DNA of 64,000 nt from Phylloscopus collybita (Eukaryota > Chordata > Aves > Passeriformes > Phylloscopidae): positions 9,004,001 through 9,068,000 of the forward strand of contig JAJNNQ010000027.1 in NCBI GenBank assembly GCA_027886175.1, in the 5' to 3' direction. Shown here one piece after another: positions 46,401 to 58,400 of the stretch (positions within the stretch are counted from its first letter, which is position 1; each line of letters starts with the position of its first letter). The notes under the pieces were generated by a model. It had not been told where the DNA came from. It saw only the letters and a program-made list of their open reading frames with translations, and searched no databases. The position numbers were made by a program, and so were the translations under genes.

Positions 46401-49400
46401 GTGTTTGCAGACACACAAACGACAGCCACCGTGCTGGGTTTATGGCCCAGGGCCCTTCACGGAGGCAGAGCCCAGCTCCTCCTGCCCCACTCAGCCACTT
46501 CTCCCCACCTCTGCTCCCAAGGGATGCTGACCATTTTGCTACACAATCCCCAAAGCCTTGATACCCCATGATAAGAGGCTGCTGCTGCTCTTCTGCAGCA
46601 TCCTAGCCTGCCCTGGCTTCCATCCAGATGGACAATGCCTGCATCCCATCCAGCAGTTGGGATGGCAGCATCCACCCCACCACCCTGATGAAAAGCAGCA
46701 GCCCAGCATGGGAAGAAGATTCACTGGTGCCAACACCACCCAAGGAAGCTTGCCATGGGCTGTGAGGCAGCCAGGTTAATGGACAGGGCAGCACCAGGGG
46801 GCTCAGCAGAAGGTGTAAAGTAACAACTGCTGCAGGTCCCCATGCAGTCACTGCAGCTTGAGCAGGTCCTTTGCCAGGGACAGGCACACGCAGGTGGAGG
46901 TGGCCCAGCAGGGAAGAATGGACAAAGCACTGATGGGTGCCTGAGGGAACCAGCTGATGCAGAGTTCAGTGCTGGCAGGCCAAAGGCAGCAGAAGGAAAT
47001 GAAGAGCGGAATGAGCAGGCAGGTGGGACAAGGGGACAAACAGCTGGGCTTCAGATCCACAGCCCTGGCTACTCCCCTGCCTGGAGTCTGCTGCCACTAA
47101 GGTGGTGGGACCAAGGTGGTGGAAGCAGAGCTGAGTGCTGCCTGTGGCTCATCCATGGGTGTGTGCCTGCAGACTGCCATTGTCTGGGAGCAATGTCTGT
47201 TGACTTGGGTGTGGTTCCCTGTTACAGCCACTAAAACCTGTGTGGCAACACAGGGGTGCAGGGAGGTGTCACGGGGTTACACACAGTTCAGTCCCATCCC
47301 TGCCCTTGATGCTGCTCCCTGCTCCACATGGGAATGTTGGGCATCAGCCCCTGCTGCCAGCACACCGCTCCCTGGGCACAGAGCTGAGGCATAGAGCTGC
47401 TGGGCACTCCCCATTCCTGACCCATCAGGAGCATTCTGGAAGTTGCTGTCTGTGGGCACTCCAAATTAACTCCAATACACCTCAGGCAGGCCTGACTGGA
47501 GGCAGAAGCTTGTGGAGACAGGACAGGAATGATTTAGGAATGCTTTTGCTGCATTAGACTGGTACCCTCGAGGCAATGCTTGGGGCCCAATGTCTGGAGG
47601 GCAGGAATGAGCTCTCTTCTCCTTGGCACAGCAAAAGCAGAGGTGGGCTTGGCAGGAAGAGAGTCATCCGAGGAGGAAGGAAAATGCAGGAAAATGGGTG
47701 TTTCAGATGGGTTTGTCCCTGAGTGGGTTCTTCCGGACACAGAGGCTGATGAGACCTGGCCCTAGTCGGGTCACAGCCATGCAAATCAATGCTGAATTCA
47801 GAGGTGCCCAGGTCTCCCTTTCCGCAATTCAGTCACTCAGTGCCTGTGAAACCTTAGTGAAGGGGCACTCCATTCCCTCAAATGATTTTCCTCCTTCATT
47901 ATAGAGAGGGCCACACTTGCCAGAACACATTTCCAGCACAGGAGAAAACTCTGGGTGCTCAGCAGCCTCCCTGCTCCCCTCTGGACTGAGCCCTCCTGTG
48001 TTGTGATGTTAGTTGGGAGGGGAGACCAAGGTTGTTGCTCAAGGATATGGTGTTCTGGCTATTTATATAGAAACACTTTAAAGCAAAAGCAGCCAGCCTC
48101 TCCCTGAGGAGCCAGACCCACTCCTGCTGTTAGACACACTCAGGCACATTTTCTGCATCAACCCCCAGGGCTGCACATATGGTCAGGTACCCCCTGCCCT
48201 AAAGGAACCCAGTGGCAGGCCAGAGACCAGGGTGAGGGAACTCAGAAAGGAGGCCCAGGAAGCAGCAGGCGTTGCTGCGGGCACTGGCAGCGGGGCGTGC
48301 ACCCAGAGCCACCTTATAATTCTCCTCGGGGTAGTGGCCAGAACCCTTTAAAACCTGCGGCACAAACTCCTGCTCCCCATCAAATCTCATTGTGACCAGC
48401 ATTAAGGGATTAGCCTGTCCCTGCCTCTGTGCTACAGCCAGCTGCTGGGCATGGCTCGTGCCCCGCTGTCCACGCGGGGCTCGCCGGCTGCGCAGCCCCG
48501 TCCAGGGCCGAGACTTCCCTAGCTCTGTCCACGGAGCTGAGAGCCTCTGGAAGATGAATGGCAGCAGATACGACCTGTTCCAGGACACACCAGGTACCCC
48601 CCTGCTCCCTCAGCACCTGCAGCAGGGAGAGAAGCAGCTGCATAACCAGCGCTGCAGAGCTGATGTGAGTTGAAGGGCACTGGCAGGGTGTCCAGCACGG
48701 GTTTGGAGCTGCCAAAATATGCTCATTCCCACTGGTGCTGCTGGTCCCCATCGGATGGGACCCCCATGTCTCTGGTTTCTGTTTTGCTTTGTGCAGGGTG
48801 AACATACCAGGTTTGTGGGGGGTGATGGCTCATGTCCCCATGTTGGTTCTGGGGAGAAATACCCCAACATGGGCAGCATGGTGGATGCTGTGACACCTGG
48901 GGAGAGAGGTGGTAGAGTCAGGCTGTTGTGCCATTGATACCCTAGTGACTGCAAGTGATTCAGTCGTTCTCAGGCCAGTTCCCAGAGCCTGGCATTACTG
49001 CCCCGGGCTGCAGCCTCAGTTGGCCTGGGGACAGATCCTGCCACTCACAGCACAGCCTCTGCTCCTGAGCCAGATCTGCAGCAGGACTTCCCAACCCTCA
49101 TAATCAAAGCTGCAAAACAACTAAGAAAAACACTGCCAGTGCAAACTTTACTGGTTGTGCAGAGTCTTTACCAGAAAGGTTTTTAGGGTTCTCCTCTGTG
49201 GCCCCCTCCAGCCAGCTCTGTGCTCAGCCCCTCAGCCCCAGCACCCACGGGAACCTCATTGTGGGGGCCAGGAGTCTAGGTGACCTTGGGATGCACCAAA
49301 CATGTTCAAGTTCCTGCAGACCACTGCCAGCACCGTGAGGAACTTGGACATGTTTGGTGCTTCCTGAGCTCTGGACCCCTGTGCCTCAGAGAACCTTATC

Positions 49401-52400
49401 CCCAAAACACCCCACCAGCCTCCATTCCACTCTGGGACTCAGCAAAAATTGAGCTGCTCCTCTTGCTTGAGCCATTCCTCCCAAGCAGGGCTTGTGCTGG
49501 TGGTGGGGTTTGTGCTTCCTGGGGTAGTCCAGGAAGCACAAACTCCCAGTCACTATCCCACGGGACAAGCTCCCCATCCCATGCTGGGGGCTGCTCCCAG
49601 CAGTACCTGCACTCTTTATCAGCTGGCAATTGATTTAGGAAAATTCATGGCTTCAGCGTCCCATTATATGTTTACTAGAAGTGGTTCATTTCCTCAAATG
49701 ATGTAGTTTATGGTCATAATATATTTTAATTTCTTTATGATTCAAGAGGCCAATGGCACCAAGACTTGCAGGAATGTAAAGGGACAAACAATAGTGTTAT
49801 CTGGAGTTGCAGCCCTAGGTCGAATACTCACGGTCTGATTAGCAGTTTTCCCATGTTGGTTAGCTGGGAGCCAGGCAGTTGGCCCCACAGTGTCCTGGCC
49901 ATGAGTTTCTGGAACTGTCAGGACAGGTGATCCCCTGTCCCTGCTGTTCCCCATGCAATAAACTTTGCATGTAGAAGGCTCTCATGGTCCCATACCTTGC
50001 TTTCTGCTGTGTTTTTTTTTCCTCTGGCAGGGGAGAAGAGGGTTGTGTCACACAGGAGGGTGTGTGGTGGGCATGCAGCTGCTGTGGACACGGAGCTCCT
50101 GAGTATTGTCTGGTTCTCATTCACCCCTTGTTGTGCTCTGGGGACTGAGGGCTTTGGGGACATGACAGGTTATTCAGGCACTCTGCACACTCCTTCAGAG
50201 AAAAAGCATTTTGCACGAACTTGTTTCCTTCTGTCTCCAGAAATGAGAATCTCCCACCCCTGTGTGGTTTGTTTTGTTGTTTTTTTTTTTTGTTCCATAC
50301 CCAGCCTAACTTTCCCAATTCAGTGCTCCCACCTGCAGCAGCCTCCCTCCTTCCTCGTGCTTCCTTCCATCAGGCACACTGTCCTAAGATGTTCCCCAAG
50401 TTCAGCTCCCCAGCTGGGGCTGACTTTGCCAGCCGGCCTGGAGCAGGAGGGCAGCTGGAGCTGTTGGGTCCAGGAAGATGCTTTTTGCCCTTGAGGTGCC
50501 CCTGACTTGCCCTCCTCCAGGCCTGTGGGCTCAGACTGTGCCTCGACACCCTTGCCCTGCTGCAGCTCTCCCTCCATCCCTCAGCAGCATTGCAGTCTCT
50601 TGCCTTAATTTTGAGGGAGGGCTGATCCCAAGAGCCCCAACAACCAGTGGTGGTCACTTCCAGGCATGGCTTGCTGATGCACCCAGCTTTCCAAAAAGAT
50701 TTAAAAAAAAAAAAAGTGGTTACACTTGATGTGTAACCACTGTTGATTTTGGCTGTTCTCCTCCTTCACCTATTGCTCCACAGCTGAAACGGCTCGGGCT
50801 GTTTCATGTGTGTATAATGAATGTATAAAGTCAATGAAACCTAAAAGCCCTGCAAACAGCTGGCAGGGATGAAGGGAAAGACTCACTTGCCTGCCAGGCT
50901 GTGAGCTCAGTAGGGATCCTTTTCCTTGGAATCTTCAGGATTACTTCAGACCCAAAGGAATCATATCCACCTGCTAAACAAGTTTTCCTCAGGTCCAGAG
51001 TGGACTGCTGAGATCCCTGCCGCACTAAATATGTGACCAGGTGAGGCATGGAGAGCAACAGTTGTCTGTTGCTGGCAGCAAACCCTCTCTGCAGTGCTGC
51101 TGCTTCCCTGAAGCTCCTGCTCCCCCACTTAAATGGGGCTTAAACCTCTGGATCTCAGCCAAGTTTTTGCCAGTGCAGTCAGTGAACCTGGAACAGCACA
51201 TGGCAAAGTCAGAGATTTTCTGGACTTCCTCCCAAACAGGCAGGAGACCATTCAGCAGGAAAGTGTCTGGGTCTCTGCTGGGTTGGGGTTTGGATGGAGT
51301 TCAGTGCTTGTGGTGTAGGGTTTTAAGGGGGCAAATGGGATCAGTGGTGGGAGCTGTAGCCTGGGCCAAGTTGCAGCCTGTGGTGTAATGAAGAAGATGA
51401 ATCTGTTCCCTTTCCTCTCTTGGCCCCAGGCTCATTGTGTCATTTTATATGAAAACAGAGCAGACAGATTTTCAGAGTCACAACTGCAAAGCTGCAGGCC
51501 CCAGAGCCAGGTGCTGCTTTCAGGGGCTGCAGTGCAGGCAGAGTGATGGCAAATACACATCAGCAAATGCCCTGGCATTTTCAAGTATAGCCACCCTCCT
51601 GGGAACAGCTCAAATTTATGTCCTTGCATAATAACAGCTCCCAGGAGAAATAATAATTACTTCCTCAAGAGTTCAGAGCCCTTGTGAGGCAGAATAATAA
51701 ACCCCTCTGGAGTCCTAGGATGAAAGGCAAGCACAGTGTTATCATCAGAGCAGTATATTCTGAAATGGTCTGTCTGACACATGTTTGCAGATTTTTCCCT
51801 ACCACTTCTGCTGAGGAGCTATTTGTTTTAGCTCCAATAATTGCCTCCAGGCCCAACATCATCCCAGCTTTGGCTGAAATGCACATGTTGCTTTTAGAGA
51901 GGACTTCAAGCAGAGTCTTATACCTTCTTTAAAGTAACTCTTCCCCATGCCCAAAAGCTGCCTTGATTCTCCAAACGGGGATTTTGTGGTCTGGGGACCA
52001 GGACAATATTGGCTGGTTTGGCTACTGTTTGATAACTTTGGTCAGAAACAGCCTAAGGTTGCAAATGAAGCTGCCTCTGTCACCCTGAGCTGTGCTGGGG
52101 AGCCTGGGGTGGCACCACATGTCACATGCTCATCAGTGACAATGTGTCTGGGGTCTGCTTAGGGGTTGTCTGTCCTGGGCATTGCCCCCAGCTCCAAACA
52201 GCAAATCTGCTCCAACCCCAGCTGGGACGCTTCAGCCCTGGGGAAAGTAAATCACTAAGAGTGATTGCTGCTGAACAGGATGATAAAATTGATTGCATCT
52301 TCCCCAGGCAAGGTCTGGCACAAGGTTGTGGTCTTCTCCTACCTCTCATTGCTGGATATTTGCAATCCACCTCCCTGGATGGGGCTGGTGGCTCATTTTC

Positions 52401-55400
52401 ACCTTCACAAAGTGTTTTTTGATGGGGCAGGGATGTGCAGTCTGCAGCTGGCAAGAGGCAAACAGACCCTAAACAACCTTTGCTGAATCATCTGTTTTCC
52501 TGAAGCCTTCTCACAGCTTCTGGGGAGGGACATGGGAGCAGACCCCCATCTGTGTGTCTGTCATATGACTGCCCAGAGCAGAGGCTAAGATCTGCCCCCT
52601 GAGCTGGGGGCTTGTGCAGCTGCTCTGACCTGCAGCCCCCCAGCCCCAGCAAATTCCTTGGAGCTGCTTATTAACACACTGAAAACCCTGCTCTGGAGTC
52701 ACGGCACGCCGAGGTGGAAGGCAGGAGGGTTTGACAGTATGGCCTAAATATCCCTGTTTACAAAAAGTCTGACAAAACACAAGCCCTTGGCTTTATCTTT
52801 CCCATTTGGAAATAGTCACCGAGCAAATATACTCAAGGCATGAAAGGAGGGGGGTTTATATTGACTTTAGAAAAAGTTGTTCTTTAAAAACAGGAAAAAA
52901 AGCTCATCCTCGAGCTGTGCAGACTAGCTGCGAGACCCAAAAGTCCTGTGTAGGGGCTTAAAGCATGCCAGCTAATCTGTAGCAGTTCTGTGTGAGCAAG
53001 TCATGCAGTAAACTGCTCTCTGTTAATTTTTTAATGCAGAATAAACAGGTCAAGAAATTATTAGCATGAGAATAAGTTGAGTTTAATTGGGAGAATCAGA
53101 AAAGATGAGAGGGAAGAGGCAAATTGCTGTTATCAGTTAACCATACAGAGTGGCTCAGCCTCCACAAGCTCATGTTCCCTCTTGTTTTTCATCCCCTCTG
53201 AAGCTGCTTCCCCCCTCCCCCGCTTTCCTTACTTAAATGATGAGCTAAAATTGCTGGTACAAGCAGAATGGAAGCCCTTGTTTCTCCTTCTCATTTCCTC
53301 TCTGCAATGGCTGGCCAAATGAATTGCAGGTGATAACGCTCCTACCTGGTTATTCCTGAAGTTATTCCCAGAAAGGAAGCTGCTGACATTAAGAGCAAAA
53401 TCCGCTTTGTGCAAGTACCAGTGCTGTGCTCCAGTGCAAAATTTTCAGCATGATCCTGGGAGATCCAAGGACCGAGCAAAAAGGTCCCTGGGCAAGGGGA
53501 AGAGCAGTCCTCGGGACTGCTTGAAGTGGAGTTTGGCCAGTGGTTGGAGATCTATATTCTCAGATAGGCAGGACTTTGTCCACAAACTGGAATTTGAATT
53601 TTCAGGGAAAAAAAAAAAAGGCAGAAGGGACCTTTGCATGTGTGGAGATGACTACACTGGTGACGTTCCCCTGGGACTTTTGTTCTTTGTCTCAGGCTTC
53701 CTGCTTCCCCACAGCTCGCTGGTGAAATGGCAATGGGCTGAGCAGGGCCCTGACTGTGCCCAGGACTTTGCTGTTCTGCAGAGGTGTCCCACCTGAGCCC
53801 ATCTCTGCTTCATGTGCATGGGGGAAAAAAAAAGGAAAAGCCATGTGAAATATTCCAGCTCTACAGTGGCTCCTTGGAGCTGCGAGTGACAGAGGAGCAG
53901 AGTCTGGAGTCAGGGCTGCCAGGGCCAGCAATGGCATTGCCAAGGAAAGCTGGGGGTGGTCCTGCTTGCTCTGTGCACTTCCTTTTCTGCTGGGCATTTC
54001 TTAAGAGTGCAGAACTGTGAGAGAGAAAAGCAAAGGGCAGGAGGGTCCCTGGTCATGGTCCATGCTCAGAAAGTCTTCAGGGAACCCCAGACTGGGGTGC
54101 CACATCGATCCACTGGCAGGCAGGGCTGTGTCCTGCATCAGGCAGGAGAGATGGGCCAGCAGGAATTGCAGGAGGATAACACACACAGGGGCATCGAAAA
54201 GATCGGGCCAGGCTCCTCACAGGATGCATGGCTGGAGATCAAGGGGCATAAAAACTGGAGAGACATTCAGCCAGTGTCCAACCATGGGGACACTCAAGCA
54301 CTGCTTGGAGGCTGCTGAGGCTGCTGTCCATCCTTGGAGGTGTTCAAGACTGAACTAGATAAAGCTGCAAGGAACCCATGCTGCTCTCACAGCTGGCTCT
54401 GCTTCCAGCAGGAGCCTGGAGCAGAGACTCTGAGGTCCTTTCCAACATCAATTATCCTCTGATCCTACAACATCCTGTTCAAGAAGCAAGAGGGAGGGGG
54501 CCCTTGAGAGGAGCCTGCTCACCTGTTTGACATGCAGAGCTAGCAAGCAGAGTAGGTGATGGCATCCTTACCTTTTCCCCCCTCACCTATTTCCTGATCC
54601 TCACCTATTGAGAAGCACAGATCTTATTTTCAGGGAATCCCCTTTAGGTTTGCATACGTTTGCCAGATGGGGATATATAGATAAGGCAGAATTAGTGCCA
54701 TGATGTTCCACTGTGGGAAAGGATTTACTGCTCAACAGATAAAAATTAAATAATCACTTGGCACAGAACAGATCATACCCCAGAGCTGTCATGGTCTCTT
54801 TGGCAACCATGTCCTGACAGAGGAAACAGTGGGTGGAGTGTACAGAAAATGGGGACAGGAGAGTGGAGCAGATCTGGGAGCTGAACTTCCCTGGAGCAGC
54901 AAGCCTGGGAACAGCCTTCACCTGTCAGCAGGCGTCTTCCAGCTATGAGTTGTCTCTATGTGGAATAAAAGTGGCAAAACATCTTCTGTAGCCAGAAGTG
55001 TTTGAAACAGCCCCACTGTTCAAGCAGCTGCTGACTTGAACACCTCCCACCTAAACCAGCTACAGAGCTGTGGGATCCTGTTGGCCAGCACAAGTCATGA
55101 CTGCATTGGCAAGCTGTCACGAAACTCACCACGCAAGGATGCCGGGGAAGACAAGGACTCCCCAGGCAGAGGACACGAGAGGAGACATCATCTCCAGCAA
55201 CAGTGCGCAGGGAGCAGCCAATGCCTTTCCATCAGAGCCCACCTCCAGGGCAAAGCGCGTGGCGTTCTTGGCTGGTCTGGTCCTTGACCTCCACACCAAC
55301 ATGAGGGATTTGGGAGGGGGTACTGGTGACCCACAGAGGACACTGGCAGTAAGAAAACAACAGTCAGCACAACCCTGGGTGGAAAACACCACGTCCCATT

Positions 55401-58400
55401 GAGAGCCCTGGCCTCGTGAGCCACCTAATGCTCTCCAAACTTCCCCGCTCCTTATCTGCTGCTCTCCCACACACGCTGCCTCTCTGATTTCTATTCCTGG
55501 CCCTTTTAATCCTTCCTGCCTGGGAAGTAAACGGCCTTTGCAGCCCCCTTGCTCAGCAGGCTATTTAAGCAAAAGGTTTGTTTTGCTGAGCAGAGCAGAA
55601 CAAGCCCTGTTTTTACGATATTTTACTAGACACTGTGGCAAATCCTGCACATATTTGACCTGGTGTCTGTAGCATTTATCTAATCAAAGGGATCACCGTG
55701 GCCTGGCTGAGATTGAGATGGAGGTCCCTGGGATCAGGCTATGGAGGGGGCTATGCTCTATTCTTCCATCTCCATCCCAGTCTGCACATCATAAAACCAA
55801 TTTTTGGCAAGGACTGTATCTGCCTAAAGGAAGAGCCACCAGCACATGAGCTCTGGCCTGTCCCTCAGGAGCACTGACCGAATGACTGTTTTCCCTGCAG
55901 CAAAGGCTCATTTATCACCATACCCAAGTGAGAAAGCAGGGGCTCTCCCCTCTGCTCGGATTCACTCCTGCAGACCTGTAGCCTCAGGGTAGAAGAGCTG
56001 ATTAGAAATGCTATGTAGGTCATGGTTTTGGGGAGAAAAGGGCTGATTGAACAATTCCATGTGCTCCTAAAATGTGAGTAGAAAATCATCACTAGCATAA
56101 CTGCCCAAAGGCATGTCCTGGTGTGGAGCCAGAGACCTTGGATTCATGTTGTGGCAGTGATGGCACTGTGGCCAGGGCAGCTTGTGGTGCCAGTGGGATT
56201 GGGGCTGCATTGGGGTGCCTGGGAAGAACAAACACGAGGCTCTGGAGCCCAGATCAGCAGCATGTGGACTCAGTCGCTGCTGATTGCGAAACCACGGGGC
56301 TGTTTTCAATGCAGAGTGAACTAATACCAAATCATTAATTGCTGGTTCTCTTGCACCATGCAGCCAGTGTCATTCAGAGATCAATTAAATTCCCACTCAA
56401 TGGTCTCGCAATTGCACTGAAAGTCTCAGTTCTGGCTGGAATGGAGGAGTGAGGTGCCATGGGGCAGCTGGGGAGGAGAGCACAGGCAGCTCTGGCCCCA
56501 ACTGCCCAGCACCAGCGGGGTCAGACCCAAGGTCTGGGCAAGGCACAGAGCCATTCTTGGTGCTGACAGCAGATTGTGCACCCACAGACGGAAAACTCCT
56601 GCTGCTCTGTTGTAACACGTCTCATGAAACTTTTATGACATATCAGGCAAAACCCAAGGCTGGGGGGTGTCTGGCACAGAGTGGTTTCAGCTGTGGGACA
56701 GGAGCCACCCTGGCGATTCCCAGGGTGTCTGTGCCACCCCTTGGCCCCGCTCACTGTTTGGGCATGGCTACAGAATGGGATCTGTTTACAGGACATCCAG
56801 CCCCCTGTAAAACTTGGTTTACAGGGAAGTAAAAGGAGTCATACGTTTTACTTTACATAGCAATGTGTGAATTTCTAGGCAGGAGCTGACCTTCTCTGAC
56901 TGTGAGGGAGAGAAAAGGAGAAGGAGTGGAAGGGATGGAAAAGGGAAAAGCAGGGATGTAAGCAACCAGTGGTGAGGAGAGGAAGGCAATGACAGAAGTG
57001 GAGAAGAACCTTGTTCTCCTGGTAGGGTTTTTTCCAAGTTTTCCACCCCAGCTATAATTAAGAGCAACACCAGCAGCTCAGCATCAAGGTCAATAGCCCT
57101 TGCTGAGTGCCTGCTCCCATGGTGCTGCCTGCACCCAGGAGTCAGGATCAGAAATGCCTTGAGATTCAATAATAAATAGTCAACAAGAATCACTGCTGCT
57201 CCACAAAAAAAACAAAAACAAAAACAAAAACCAAAAAACCAAAAAACCAAACCAAAACAAAACAAACAAAAAAACCCACAAAAACAAACAAACAAAAAAA
57301 ACAAACAAAAAACCCCAAAAAACAAAACACCAAACAAAAAAACCCAACAAAACACCAGCTTAGCAGTATTCGGCAATGAGTGCGATGATTAAAGATTAAC
57401 CCCCTGCCTCCTGCCTCCACCCCTCTGGGAGTATAGGCCTTGAGGCTCAGCAAATCCTTTCAGAGAAATATCTGAATTAAAAGACAACAGGTAGGGGACG
57501 CAGTGAAGGCAGAGGGAGGCAGCAGGGCCAATAGCCTGGGACAAGGGCATCGGTGCAATCTGGCCTGTGTTTGCTGAGGATAATGCGCCTTTCCAAAGCC
57601 CTCATAGACATGGAGATGGCAGATTATAGTGCAGCACTAGACCCGGCATACACCACCCTGGAGTTTGAGAACATGCAGGTGCTGGCCATGGGCAATGGTA
57701 AGTCCCCTCCATCTTCTCCCCTCTGCTGGGTGGGATGAGCCGGGGGCTGCAGGGGGAGAAGTCCCGGGGGGCCACAAAAATGTTCCCGGGGGAGGGAAAG
57801 GGTGTCAGATGGGGAGCTCCGGGGAGTTTCTGTTTCCCCAGGTGAAAATAGAGGGGGGTGAGCAGAGCTATGTTTGGTACAGGTGGTGTCCTGCAGCCCA
57901 GAGCTCTTGGGAGCAGGGATACACCAGGAGCTGGGTGGAACGAGAGGTCCTCTCCAGACATTCAGCCCAGGGAATGGGGCTGGGCTGAGCACGGTGGGGA
58001 ACTCTCAGACCCCGGGCAAAAGTTTCTGCATGAGATGCTGTTGATGGTTCACCAGACAGACAATTGACCCTCTGTCTCCAGAGCTGAGAGGCAGTCCCTG
58101 GAGCAGAAAGGCATTTAGCACTTGGTTAGGGTGAAAATCACTATCAGAAGTGATTTAGGCACTGCCGCTGCAGCTGCTGTGAGGTCACAGCCATTCCCCA
58201 GGGCAGCACTGGGGTGTGGGGCGGCATCCCCTTTCCTGGCTCAGCTCCCACTAAGAAGGACATGGGTACCTTGAGAGGATAGACAAATGTTCCCATCCCT
58301 TCAGGAGGGTAGCATCACACCTAACCCTCCAGAATTCACAATGCTGGCCCACCCATTTGGGGATCAAAGAGTCTTGGTGATTAAATGCTCAGAGATAACA

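Larger units (their letters stand above)
41416..57000. other. HNF4A P2-to-P1 intronic DNA
   Basis: This is the long stretch between the two HNF4A promoters. I recognise no other gene in it. Items listed separately are a CpG-rich block with a possible first exon (48240-48585), inverted repeats at 48837-48873, 49293-49360, 49508-49543 and 50716-50740, and a CR1 fragment (54170-54480). The remainder looks like unique sequence without exon similarity. Confidence 0.5.

Noticed and set aside
48199..48588. 129-codon minus-strand frame with a protein-like composition
   Set aside because: I could not match it to any family. It is antisense to a CpG-rich patch with no start or splice context.
56819..57376. 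185-codon minus-strand frame rich in Phe, Leu, Val and Cys
   Set aside because: It is the translation of the A/C simple repeat tract and is not a membrane protein.
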